A stretch of 64,000 nt of DNA from Agromyces aureus (GTDB lineage: Bacteria; Actinomycetota; Actinomycetes; Actinomycetales; Microbacteriaceae): the NCBI RefSeq assembly GCF_001660485.1, contig NZ_CP013979.1, positions 1,426,001 through 1,490,000 of the forward strand, read 5' to 3'. Of the stretch, positions 17,960-28,067 are shown piece after piece. How positions within the stretch are numbered: the stretch's first letter is position 1; each line of letters begins with the position of its first letter. Made by a program: the position numbers and the translations under genes. Under the pieces are notes generated by a model, which saw only the letters and a list, made by a program, of their open reading frames with translations, was not told the origin of the DNA and made no database searches.

Positions 17960-18424
17960 ATGAAGACCTGCCCGGCATGTCGTCAGGGGCTCGCTCCGAC
18001 GGAGTTCAACCGGCGATCGGCCTCGCCCGACGGTCTCCAGGCGCTGTGCCGTGCCTGCAACGCGGCGCGGGCCCGACGCTATTACGCCGAGAACCTCGAC
18101 AAGCACCGCGCCGCGGTCGCCGCGCAGGTCGCGAGAGCACGGGCGGCCAACATCGAGCGCATCGGCGAGTACCTGTTGTCGAATCCGTGCGTCGATTGCG
18201 GTGAGCGGGATCTCCGAGTCCTGGACTTCGATCATCGTGAGGGCTGCGACAAGACGGCCGAGGTGATGAAGTTGGCGAAGGCGGGCTACTCGGCGGCGCG
18301 TGTCCTGGCCGAGATCGCGAAGTGCGACGTGCGGTGCCGCAATTGCCATGCCAAGGTCACGTATGAGCGAATGGGCGCGAACTGGCGCACCGCACTCATG
18401 CAGCGGGTTGCGGGCGATCGCTGA
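17960..18424 (+). CDS. Small HNH-type endonuclease-like protein
   Basis: 154 aa starting at ATG 17960 (MKTCPACRQGLAPTEFNRR). An N-terminal zinc ribbon (CPAC, CRACN) is followed by a Lys/Arg-rich helix and an HNH-like core: CVDCGERDLRVLDFDHREG, then CDVRCRNCHAKVTYERMGAN. The last part has the metal His and the paired Cys of the structural zinc. Such proteins are common in actinobacterial phages and accessory islands; they nick or cut DNA. It lies 148 bp from tRNA-Lys and beside a structured intergenic region, so a past insertion at the tRNA is possible. No integrase or att repeat was found. A longer upstream start is open but less likely. Confidence 0.75.
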   Translation: MKTCPACRQGLAPTEFNRRSASPDGLQALCRACNAARARRYYAENLDKHRAAVAAQVARARAANIERIGEYLLSNPCVDCGERDLRVLDFDHREGCDKTAEVMKLAKAGYSAARVLAEIAKCDVRCRNCHAKVTYERMGANWRTALMQRVAGDR

Positions 18425-18469
18425 GGCTCGAGGGCGGGCGGCTGGGCCGAGCGGGTACCCTTGACGGCA

Positions 18470-19114
18470 ATGGCTTCCGACGATTCCTTCCACCGTCCGA
18501 CCAAGTTCCCGCCGCACGTGTTCGACTCGTACCTGGGCGGCGAAGATCCCGCTCGGCTCAGCCGCATGGCCCACGACACGGCCGCGGCCCTCCTTGCGCG
18601 CGTGCGCGAAGACCCAGACCCGCAGGTCGTCGAGCGCCTCATCTCGTACACCGACGAGCACGGCATCGACGCGATCGCCGAGCTGTGGTCGCAGGCGTCG
18701 GCGAAGAGCCTCCCCGGTGCGCTCTGGCGCGTCTACCTGCTCCGCACGCTCATCCGCCAGGACCCCCAGGGCGTCAGCCTCGGCTACCAGCGCGGCGCCG
18801 AGGTGTCGCACACGATCGACCAGGTCGTCGCGGGTGCGCCGGTTCCTGCCGGCCCCGACGAGGTGCGCGAGCTCGCCGACCGGATCCTGCACGGGCTCTT
18901 CGTCGGCGATTTCGCCGTCGCGCTCGACCGGGCGGCCGCGTTCTGCCGTCTGGTCGGGGTCGGATACACGAGCCTCGCCGACGACGCGGACGCTGCCGAC
19001 CATGTGCACCCCGACCGCCCGCGCGAGCTCACGCAGCGGGCCCTCCGGCTCACCCAGCTCGCCGACGAGTTCGCGGCCTGCGCCCGCCTGTGGCGGCGCG
19101 ACGCGCTCGACTGA
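18470..19114 (+). CDS. Conserved actinobacterial protein of unknown function
   Basis: 214-aa mostly helical soluble protein starting MASDDSFHRPTKFPPHVFDS. I do not recognise a catalytic motif. Charged helices (ARLSRMAHDTAAALLARVRE, DPQVVERLISYTDEHGIDAI) alternate with SLPGALWRVYLLRTLIRQDP, a conserved-looking Trp/Arg segment. There is no signal peptide or membrane helix. ATG at 18470 is 8 nt after TACCCT (18456-18461), fitting a leaderless transcript. The reading frame has normal codon use for the genome, so I consider it a real gene. Confidence 0.75.
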   Translation: MASDDSFHRPTKFPPHVFDSYLGGEDPARLSRMAHDTAAALLARVREDPDPQVVERLISYTDEHGIDAIAELWSQASAKSLPGALWRVYLLRTLIRQDPQGVSLGYQRGAEVSHTIDQVVAGAPVPAGPDEVRELADRILHGLFVGDFAVALDRAAAFCRLVGVGYTSLADDADAADHVHPDRPRELTQRALRLTQLADEFAACARLWRRDALD

Positions 19115-19175
19115 ACGGACTCGACCCGGCGTGCGCCCTGACGTCGACCCGATCCCGCTCGGGTTCGTCCGAACA

Positions 19176-19195
19176 GCGGATGCCGCGGCATCCGC
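19176..19195. repeat. Perfect 20-bp palindrome GCGGATGCCGCGGCATCCGC
   Basis: Intergenic, between the unknown protein and pabC. It is the fullest copy of the element that recurs all over the window. The rest of the 351-bp gap holds the candidate structured RNA listed next and the pabC -10 box. Confidence 0.95.
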
Positions 19196-19253
19196 CCCCA
19201 TCGTCGAGGCATGCGTTCGGCGTGCACGGAATACCGCACCCTCTCGCCTCGTT

Positions 19254-19345
19254 TACACTTGACGTGGCCGGCCGCAGTAACCCCGGGCTCCAATATTCGC
19301 CGCTCCGAGCGGCCTCGCGCCGAGAGGCGTTCCTGCGGCCGGCCT
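19254..19345 (+). ncRNA. Candidate structured small RNA
   Basis: A -10-like TACACT at 19254-19259 is followed by a long stem: GGCCGGCCGCAG 19266-19277 pairs perfectly with 19333-19344. The 55-nt loop contains a second hairpin CCGCTC/GAGCGG near 19300-19312. The only downstream gene, pabC, has its own leaderless promoter, so this is probably not its leader. I recognise no known family. No good -35 is visible. Confidence 0.4.
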
Positions 19346-19465
19346 CTTCATGCCTTCGGGCGCGTTCTGGCGCGGCCCGCATGCCGTCCGGTGGCTGACG
19401 GCGAGCGTGCATGGGCGTGCGACGGGTGTGCGGGGCCGTCCGCGGCATCCGCGTAGCATCGTGGC

Positions 19466-20347
19466 ATGACCGTGACCCTGCTGCTCGAGCCGCTGCCCGC
19501 CGATGCCCGTCTCGTCGACCTCGCGTCGACGTTCCGCGAGGTACCGGCGGATGCCCCCGCGCTCCGCGTCGGCGAGCTCTCCACGCAGCGCGGCGACGGC
19601 GTGTTCGAGACCATCTCGGTCACGAACGGGCACGCGCAGGAGTCGGGGCCGCATCTCGAGCGGCTTCGGAACTCCGCGGTGATCTGCGAACTGCCGGAGC
19701 CGAACCTCGCGCAGTGGCGCGCGGCGATCGACCGCGCGGTCGAACTCCTGCCCGAGACGGGGGAGTTCGCCCTGAAGCTCGTGCTGAGCCGAGGCGTCGA
19801 GCACGGCCCGGCGCCGACCGCGTGGCTGCACGCCGCGCCCGCCGCGGACTTCAGCCGTCCGCGCGAGCAGGGCGTCAGCGTCGTGACCCTCGACCGCGGC
19901 TACGCGCACGACGCGGCGGCGAAGGCGCCGTGGCTGCTGCTCGGGGCGAAGACGCTGAGCTACGCCACGAACATGGCGGCGCTGCGCGAGGCGCACCGCC
20001 GGGGCGCCGACGACACGATCTTCATCTCGTCCGACGGGTTCGTCATGGAGGGGCCGACCTCGAGCGTGATCCTCCGGCACGGCGACGTCTACTCGACGCC
20101 GGCACCGTCGGGCGCCATCCTGCACGGCACGACCCAGATGAGCCTGTTCGAGCATCTCGCCGAGACCGGGCGGTTGACCTCCTACCGCGACATTCGTGCA
20201 GCGGAGCTCGGCACGGCCGACGCCATCTGGCTGGTGTCGAGCGTGCGACTCGCGGTAGGGGTGACCGAGCTCGACGGCGCGGCGTTCCCGTACGACGCCG
20301 AGACGACGCGCGGGTTCAACGCCTACCTGCTCGAGCCGCGCGACTGA
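19466..20347 (+). CDS. pabC: Aminodeoxychorismate lyase-like class IV PLP aminotransferase
   Basis: 293-aa fold-type IV PLP enzyme, probably 4-amino-4-deoxychorismate lyase, which makes p-aminobenzoate for folate. It contains RGDGVFETISV, the PLP lysine segment LLGAKTLSYATNMAALREAH, and the cofactor-phosphate loop EGPTSSVILRHG. Branched-chain and D-amino acid transaminases share these motifs, so the exact reaction is inferred from the short length and N-terminal sequence. ATG 19466 is 6 nt from TAGCAT (19454-19459), a leaderless start. Folate genes glyA-folD and a folP-like gene also lie in this window, but not adjacent. Confidence 0.82.
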   Translation: MTVTLLLEPLPADARLVDLASTFREVPADAPALRVGELSTQRGDGVFETISVTNGHAQESGPHLERLRNSAVICELPEPNLAQWRAAIDRAVELLPETGEFALKLVLSRGVEHGPAPTAWLHAAPAADFSRPREQGVSVVTLDRGYAHDAAAKAPWLLLGAKTLSYATNMAALREAHRRGADDTIFISSDGFVMEGPTSSVILRHGDVYSTPAPSGAILHGTTQMSLFEHLAETGRLTSYRDIRAAELGTADAIWLVSSVRLAVGVTELDGAAFPYDAETTRGFNAYLLEPRD

Positions 20348-20467
20348 TCTCGGAACGACGGAGCGGTCCCGCTCCGGCGCGATGGAGTCGACGGTCGAGC
20401 CTCGACCCGCGGAACGGCGCCGAGAGAGCGTTCTCACGCGTCCGACGCGTCTCGACGTCCCCTGAAC

Positions 20468-20525
20468 GGGGAATTGCGAACGCGTGAATTCCCCCTCGAC
20501 TCCCGTTTGTAAACGTTGCTAACAT
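20468..20525 (+). promoter_or_regulatory. Promoter and operator-like dyad of the LuxR-type gene
   Basis: TCGACT (20496-20501) and TAACAT (20520-20525), 18 bp apart, form a plausible promoter. Immediately upstream GGGGAATT (20468-20475) and AATTCCCC (20487-20494) make a perfect 8-bp-arm dyad with 11-nt spacing, an operator-like arrangement. It could instead be the pabC terminator. Confidence 0.5.
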
Positions 20526-20564
20526 AACCCCACGCGATCAGTGAAGTGAGCGAGCGGAGGGCCG

Positions 20565-23114
20565 ATGCAACCCAGAGACGACGACCCGCGCACGACGCCA
20601 CGGCATCGCTCGAACGTCGAGGCGTTCGAGAGTTCCAACGCGATCATCGAACTGCTGGCGCGGCACCGCCTGGTCGTCGCACCGCACGTCGCCTCACGCC
20701 TCGGGCTCGGTCTCGGGGGCGACGCCGACGCGATCATCGAGGTCACCACGCTGCTCCGGGCGTCGCAGCGCCTGGGGCTCGCGGCGCTGCCCGACCCGTT
20801 CCCGCTCGTGCCGGCGATCTCCGCGGCGATCGAGCCGCAGGCCGCGAACCTCGCCGACTGGGAGCGCCAGGCGCTCGTCGTCGCTGCGGTCTGCACCGAT
20901 GACCGCATCGATGTGCTGCTCGCCGCGAGCGGCCGCTCGATGGCGGAGTTCGTCGACGGGCAGGTCAGCCGGCACCTGCTGCTCGTCGCCGGCCACTTCG
21001 CGTTCGCCGATCCTCGCATGCGCGTGTGGGTGCACGCCGAGGCGTCGCTCGCCGAGCGCACCGCGGCGCACGGTTCCCTCGCCGACGCCTGCGTCGCACT
21101 CGGCGTCGACGACCAGGCGATCTGGCACCGTTCGCTCGCGACGCTCGAAGGGTCGCCCGACCTCGTCGCACCGCTGCTCGAGATCGCGAGGCGAGCGGAT
21201 GCCGCGGGCGAGGCCGAGCGTGCGCACGCGGTCGCACGCGAGGCCGAGAGCCACGCCGCAGGCGAGCAGGCCGTGCTCGCACGTCGGGTCGCGGGCGTCG
21301 CCGCGCTGCACGGCGGATTCGTCGAGGACGCGGAGCGCTGGCTGGGCGCGGTGCTGGCCGACGGCGATGACTGCGCGCGCGCGAGCGTGCTCGGGGAGTA
21401 CCTGCTCGCCACGGCGCTGCTCCGCGGTGACGTGGTCGAGCCCGAGCTCGATGCGCAGCTCGAGCGGGCGGCGCAGTCAGAGGGACTCGACACCGCGACG
21501 AAGTGCCGACTGGCGGCCCTGGTGCGCGCGACCACGATCGCCGCCGGGCTGCTCGCCGAGCGCGGCGCCGCTCAGCGCGCCGGCCGCCGACTCGAACAGG
21601 CGCGGCAGCTCATCGAGCGGCACGGGCTCTCCGATGCGGACTGGGTGGTCGGGCATGCCTGGTGCACGCTGTTCGTGGGCGAGGCGTTCGCGGCGCTCGG
21701 TCGGATCGGCGACGAGCACCTCGGCGACCATCGGATCGCCGCGGCCCCTGCCCCCGCTTCCGTCCCGGCCAGCGACCGGTCGTCGATGACGTCGGGCCGC
21801 GCGGCAGACGGCGGCAGCGTGCTCAACGGACTCCACGCCATCGCCGTCGCGCTGGAGCTCGGACTCGACGGGGACCCGACGGCGGCCGTGCGATGGCTCG
21901 GCTCCCGTCGAGAGGTCGCGCCGGACGCGCACTCGGGGGTCATCGGTCTCGAACGATCCGCCCTGCTCCGGGCCGATCGCGCGGTCGCCATCGCCCTGCT
22001 CGACCTCTGGGCCGGAGAGGTGCAGCGTGCCGCCGACGGATTGCGGCAGGCAGCCTGCGACCTGCCGATCGCCCTCGCCTTCGGCGGACTCGGGGCCGCA
22101 TTGGCGCGCCGCCTCGAACTCATCGAGACCGGCGAGATCGGCCCGTGGGCCCGCGCCGTCGAGGCGACGCTGCCGCAGAACGCCTCAGGCGTGCGCCGCG
22201 AAGACCTCGTCGACCGTGCGGTCGAGGCGCACCTGCACGGCCGTCGCTCCGAGGCCGAGACGCTCGTGGCGCTCGCCGACGAGCGCGCCCGCGGCGGCTT
22301 CGGCTGCGGGTTGCACATCCCCGGACTCGACGCCGCCGCCGAGGGCGCGTCGGCGCCGCGGGAGTCCGCCGAGAATGCCGGCGGGGTCGAGTCGTTCGGC
22401 ACGGGCATCGCCCGTCGCCCGCCCGACGCCCGACTCGCGAGCGAGCTCCGGCACCGCATGCGCGGCATCGACCGTCGCGGCTTCGACGCCGAGTACGCGG
22501 CGATCGCCGATCGTGCGCGCGGCATCCGCTCGCCGTACGAGCGCGCGCGCACCGAGCTCATGCTGGCGCGCACCTGCGCCGCCTTCGGATCGGTGGACCC
22601 GGCCGGGCGCCACCTCGTCGCGGCCGAGCACCTCTTCGCGGACTGCGGTGCGATCGGCTGGCTTCGCGCCGTCGCCGCAGAGCGCGTCGCCCAGATCGCG
22701 ACCCGACGCGGGCTCTCGGCCTCCGGTGTCGCAACGTCCGGTTTCGCGACCGCCGCGTTCGCTACGTTCGACGGCGCCGCGACCGGCATCCCGCCCCGAT
22801 CCGGTGAGACGGCGAGCGGCGGGCCGACGCACGAGCGCGCGGCCGCGACATCCGACCACCCGGATGACGACGACGTGCTGGGGGAGTGCCGCAACGCCTG
22901 GGCCGATGTGCTCACCGAGCGCGAGCTCGAGGTCGCCATGCTCGTCGTGGAGGGCTGCTCGAACCGCGTGGCCGCATCGAGGCTCTACGTCTCGGTACGC
23001 ACGGTCGAAGTGCACGTGGGGCGGGTCTTCACGAAGCTCGCGGTGCACTCCCGGGTCGAGTTGACGGTGCTCGCGCACCGCATGCAGGGGCGCCTGTCGT
23101 CGTCACGTACGTAG
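20565..23114 (+). CDS. Large LuxR-family transcriptional regulator without ATPase module
   Basis: 849 aa. The last about 65 residues are a LuxR/NarL helix-turn-helix: LTERELEVAMLVVEGCSNRV, AASRLYVSVRTVEVHVGRVF, TKLAVHSRVEL. The rest is Ala-rich helical sequence, probably TPR-like repeats as in the sensor part of MalT/LAL regulators. No Walker A or B motif is visible, so the N-terminal STAND ATPase typical of this size class is absent. ATG at 20565 has GGAGG 6 nt upstream. It directly precedes two chitinases, and a 16-bp dyad shared by both chitinase leaders overlaps its stop codon, so it probably controls them; its ligand is unknown. Confidence 0.85.
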   Translation: MQPRDDDPRTTPRHRSNVEAFESSNAIIELLARHRLVVAPHVASRLGLGLGGDADAIIEVTTLLRASQRLGLAALPDPFPLVPAISAAIEPQAANLADWERQALVVAAVCTDDRIDVLLAASGRSMAEFVDGQVSRHLLLVAGHFAFADPRMRVWVHAEASLAERTAAHGSLADACVALGVDDQAIWHRSLATLEGSPDLVAPLLEIARRADAAGEAERAHAVAREAESHAAGEQAVLARRVAGVAALHGGFVEDAERWLGAVLADGDDCARASVLGEYLLATALLRGDVVEPELDAQLERAAQSEGLDTATKCRLAALVRATTIAAGLLAERGAAQRAGRRLEQARQLIERHGLSDADWVVGHAWCTLFVGEAFAALGRIGDEHLGDHRIAAAPAPASVPASDRSSMTSGRAADGGSVLNGLHAIAVALELGLDGDPTAAVRWLGSRREVAPDAHSGVIGLERSALLRADRAVAIALLDLWAGEVQRAADGLRQAACDLPIALAFGGLGAALARRLELIETGEIGPWARAVEATLPQNASGVRREDLVDRAVEAHLHGRRSEAETLVALADERARGGFGCGLHIPGLDAAAEGASAPRESAENAGGVESFGTGIARRPPDARLASELRHRMRGIDRRGFDAEYAAIADRARGIRSPYERARTELMLARTCAAFGSVDPAGRHLVAAEHLFADCGAIGWLRAVAAERVAQIATRRGLSASGVATSGFATAAFATFDGAATGIPPRSGETASGGPTHERAAATSDHPDDDDVLGECRNAWADVLTERELEVAMLVVEGCSNRVAASRLYVSVRTVEVHVGRVFTKLAVHSRVELTVLAHRMQGRLSSSRT

Positions 23115-23123
23115 TCCTGCGTA
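23108..23123 (+). promoter_or_regulatory. Chitinase operator, copy 1 (TACGTAGTCCTGCGTA)
   Basis: A 16-bp near-palindrome with half-sites TACG(T)A, overlapping the regulator's stop codon and lying 94 bp before the first chitinase ATG. A -10-like TAACGT follows at 23162-23167. It differs at one base from the copy before the second chitinase. Confidence 0.65.
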
Positions 23124-23217
23124 TGCGTGGATCCGCTGATTCGCTCGGCGGCCGGTCGCCGTAACGTCGGGCTGCCCGCGTTCGTGCGGGACACCTCTCG
23201 ACTCAGACAGGAACGAC

Positions 23218-25824
23218 ATGCGAACTCCCACTCTCACGCGCACGCGGCTCGTCACCGCCGTCGCCGGGGTCGGTCTGCTGCTGGCGGCGCTGATCCCCGC
23301 GGCGACCGCGAACGCGGCCGAACCCTGCGCCCCCGCGTGGAACGCGACCACCCAATACGTCGGCGGCGCGAAGGCGTCCTACCAGGGCGCCAACTACACC
23401 TCGAAGTGGTGGACCCAGGGCAACACGCCCGGCGCCGAGCAATGGGGCCCGTGGGCGAGCAACGGCGCGTGCGGCACGACGCCGACGCCGACCCCGACGC
23501 CGACCCCGACGCCGACCCCAACCCCCACGCCGACCCCGACCCCCACGCCCACGCCGACCCCGACCCCCACGCCCACTCCGACCCCGACGCCGACCCCCGG
23601 CACGGGCACGCCGTGGACCACGAACCCCGACGAGAAGTGCCGCCCCGACGGCCTGTACCAGACCCCGGGCGTCGACGTGCCGTACTGCACGATCTACGAC
23701 GAGCAGGGCCGCGAGAAGCTGCCGAACGGCCTGAAGAACCGCGTCATCGGGTACTTCACGAGCTGGCGCACGGGCGTGAACGGCGCCCCCAAGTACCTCG
23801 CGAGCGACATCCCGTGGAAGAAGCTCAGCCACATCAACTACGCCTTCGCCCACATCGACGGGCAGGGCAAGGTCTCGGTCAACCAGACCGTCGCCGGCAA
23901 CGCCTCGACCGACCTGACCTGGCCCGGTGTCGCCGGAGCCGAGATGGACTCGTCGCTGCCGTACAAGGGGCACTTCAACCTGCTCACGAAGTACAAGAAG
24001 GCGAACCCGGGCGTGAAGGCGCTCGTCTCGGTCGGCGGCTGGGCCGAGACCGGCGGCCACTTCGACGCCGCGGGCGCACGGGTGGCCGACGGCGGCTTCT
24101 ACACGATGACCGAATCGCAGGCCAAGATCGACACGTTCGCCGACTCGGCGGTCGCGTTCATCCGCACCTACGGGTTCGACGGCGTCGACATCGACTACGA
24201 GTACGCGAACAGCAACGGCAAGGCGGGCAGCCCCGACGACTTCACGTTCTCGGAGCCCCGGCGCGCGAAGCTCTGGGCCGGGTACGAGTCGCTCATGAAG
24301 ACGCTCCGCGTGAAGCTCGACCGCGCGGGCGCGGCCGACGGCAAGCACTACCTGCTCACGGTCGCGGCACCGGCATCCGGTTGGCTGCTGCGCGGCGCCG
24401 AGGTGTACCAGGTGACCCCGTACCTCGACTACGTCAACATCATGAGCTACGACCTGCACGGCTCGTGGAACGACTACGTCGGCGGCAACGGCCCGCTCTT
24501 CGACGACGGCAACGACCCCGAGCTCGCCGCAGGCGGCGTGTACGGCGCGTACAGCAACATCGGCTACCTCAACACCGACTGGGCGTACCACTACTTCCGC
24601 GGCGCGATGCCGGCCGGCCGCATCAACGTGGGCCTGCCGTTCTACACGCGCGGTTGGGACGGCGTGCAGGGCGGCACCAACGGCCTCTACGGCAAGGCGC
24701 CGCTCGCCGACCAGACGAAGTGCCCGCCGGGCACCGGGCCGACGATCGGCGGCACCTCCAAGTGCGGCAACGGCGCGGTCGGCATCAACAACCTCTGGCA
24801 CGACCTCGACAAGACCGGCACCGAGGTCGGCGCGGGTGCGAACCCGATCTGGCACGTGCTGAACCTGCAGAAGGGCGTCGTGGGCGACTACACGTCGGCA
24901 TACGGAGCGCCGTCGTCGATCACCGGCACGTACACGCACCACTTCGATTCGGTCACGAAGACCGAGTGGTGGTGGAACGCGACCACGAAGACCTTCCTCT
25001 CGGGTGACTCGAACCAGGCGATCGCGGCGAAGGCCGACTACATCGCCGACAACGGCATCGGCGGCGCGATGATCTGGGAGCTCGCCGGCGACTACGGCTA
25101 CAACGCGCAGAAGGGGCAGTACGAGATGGGCTCGACGCTCGTGTCGCTGCTGCACGACCGGTTCGCCGCGTCGACGCCGTACGACGCGACGAAGGCGAAC
25201 GTGCCGATGCCCGCGAAGGCGATCGACCTGCAGGTGAAGTTCGGGGAGTTCGCGCTCGGCGACAGCAACTACCCGATCAACCCCAAGGTGACGTTCACGA
25301 ACCGGTCGAAGACCGCGATCCCCGCGGGCTCGACGATCACGTTCGACACCGCCACGAGCGACACCGGCGCGATGGGCGAGCAGAACGGCTGGGGCATCAC
25401 CAAGGTCTCCAGCGACCACACGGGGTCGAACGTGGGCGGTCTGAAGGGCGACTTCCACACGTACTCGATCAAGGTCCCCACGGGCGGCATCCCCGCCGGC
25501 GGCAGCGTGTTCACGAAGTTCTCGTGGCGCCTGCCGATGACCGAGATCTCGAATCTGCGGGTGAAGATCGGCACCGAGACGTTCGCCTCGCTCTCAGACC
25601 TGCCGCGCGGGGTCACGGTCGTGGAGCCGTCACCCGGCACGGGCGGCGGAACCGGCGGTGGCGGTGGCACGGGCACCTGCGGCGCGACCGCGTGGAGCGC
25701 CACGGCGATCTACACGGGCGGCCAGAAGGTGTCGTACAACGGGTCCGAGTACACGGCCAAGTGGTGGACCCAGGGCAACACCCCCGGCACGAACGACGTC
25801 TGGGGCACCGCGACCGCCTGCTGA
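23218..25824 (+). CDS. Secreted chitinase, GH18, with two CBM5/12 chitin-binding modules
   Basis: 868 aa. Order: Sec signal peptide (about 1-34, cut after NANA), CBM5/12 (about 36-82, with YTSKWWTQGNTPGAEQWGPW), a Thr-Pro linker of about 50 residues, GH18 catalytic barrel (about 170-650), an all-beta module (about 670-800), a Gly-rich linker and a second CBM5/12 at the C-terminus. The catalytic motif DGVDIDYEY places the proton donor at about E328; SVGGW and MSYDLHGSW are also typical. It cleaves chitin outside the cell and should feed oligomers to a GH20 enzyme. AGGA precedes ATG. The shared dyad at 23108 lies in its leader. Confidence 0.96.
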   Translation: MRTPTLTRTRLVTAVAGVGLLLAALIPAATANAAEPCAPAWNATTQYVGGAKASYQGANYTSKWWTQGNTPGAEQWGPWASNGACGTTPTPTPTPTPTPTPTPTPTPTPTPTPTPTPTPTPTPTPTPGTGTPWTTNPDEKCRPDGLYQTPGVDVPYCTIYDEQGREKLPNGLKNRVIGYFTSWRTGVNGAPKYLASDIPWKKLSHINYAFAHIDGQGKVSVNQTVAGNASTDLTWPGVAGAEMDSSLPYKGHFNLLTKYKKANPGVKALVSVGGWAETGGHFDAAGARVADGGFYTMTESQAKIDTFADSAVAFIRTYGFDGVDIDYEYANSNGKAGSPDDFTFSEPRRAKLWAGYESLMKTLRVKLDRAGAADGKHYLLTVAAPASGWLLRGAEVYQVTPYLDYVNIMSYDLHGSWNDYVGGNGPLFDDGNDPELAAGGVYGAYSNIGYLNTDWAYHYFRGAMPAGRINVGLPFYTRGWDGVQGGTNGLYGKAPLADQTKCPPGTGPTIGGTSKCGNGAVGINNLWHDLDKTGTEVGAGANPIWHVLNLQKGVVGDYTSAYGAPSSITGTYTHHFDSVTKTEWWWNATTKTFLSGDSNQAIAAKADYIADNGIGGAMIWELAGDYGYNAQKGQYEMGSTLVSLLHDRFAASTPYDATKANVPMPAKAIDLQVKFGEFALGDSNYPINPKVTFTNRSKTAIPAGSTITFDTATSDTGAMGEQNGWGITKVSSDHTGSNVGGLKGDFHTYSIKVPTGGIPAGGSVFTKFSWRLPMTEISNLRVKIGTETFASLSDLPRGVTVVEPSPGTGGGTGGGGGTGTCGATAWSATAIYTGGQKVSYNGSEYTAKWWTQGNTPGTNDVWGTATAC
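23480..23600 (+). repeat. ACSCCSACC-type microsatellite encoding the Thr-Pro linker
   Basis: Short tandem units of ACSCC encode about 40 residues of alternating Thr and Pro between the CBM and the catalytic domain. Length polymorphism by slippage is likely. Confidence 0.9.
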
Positions 25825-25911
25825 CCGCGTCCGGGCGACGAATCCCATCCCCATCGTCGTCCGGATGCCGCGGGCGGGGCCGCATCCATCGTCCCCGCCC
25901 GGTTCCACCCA

Positions 25912-25945
25912 CGCCCGACACGGTGCCCCCATGCCGTGTCGGGCG
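25912..25945 (+). terminator. Hairpin after first chitinase
   Basis: Perfect 12-bp arms cgcccgacacgg and ccgtgtcgggcg with a 10-nt loop, about 90 nt after the stop codon and just before the second operator copy. Confidence 0.65.
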
Positions 25946-25951
25946 GCTCCC

Positions 25952-25985
25952 GGAGCCGGGTACGTAGTCCTACGTACCCGGCTCC
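25952..25985. promoter_or_regulatory. 34-bp palindrome containing chitinase operator, copy 2
   Basis: Perfect 16-bp arms (ggagccgggtacgtag and complement) with a 2-nt centre TC. The core TACGTAGTCCTACGTA (25961-25976) matches the dyad before the first chitinase. It lies 121 bp before the second chitinase ATG; TACCGT at 26043-26048 could be the -10. In RNA it would also be a very stable hairpin. Confidence 0.7.
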
Positions 25986-26097
25986 TCCGCATGCCCGGCG
26001 AACATGTGGATCGTGCGGACGCCGCGCTGCGGCATCCGCTCGTACCGTGACCTCGAGGGGCGCGACCGCGCCCGTTCCTCCCTCGACGAAGGACACC

Positions 26098-27975
<1,878 letters not shown>

Positions 27976-27997
27976 TCCGGCGACCACGGTGAAACGG

Positions 27998-28033
27998 CGG
28001 ATGCCCCGGAGCGAACTCGCTCCGGGGCATCCG
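27998..28033. terminator. Bidirectional terminator between chitinase and pstB
   Basis: Perfect 17-bp arms starting cggatgccccggagcga, 2-nt loop, between convergent genes. The outer part of both arms is the GGATGCC element. Confidence 0.8.
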
Positions 28034-28067
28034 TGTTCATGCCGGCTCTCTCAGCCGCGGCATCCGA

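Noticed and set aside
19254..19345. Assignment of the stem-loop as 6S or SRP RNA
   Set aside because: The conserved SRP tetraloop region and the 6S central bubble are not recognisable; left as an unassigned candidate.
23480..23600. CRISPR-like or regulatory repeat array
   Set aside because: Repeats are 5-6 bp, contiguous, without spacers, and encode the Thr-Pro linker of the chitinase.
23203..25458. Long minus-strand frames antisense to both chitinases
   Set aside because: They result from high GC third positions; no motifs, and the sense strand encodes full GH18 enzymes.
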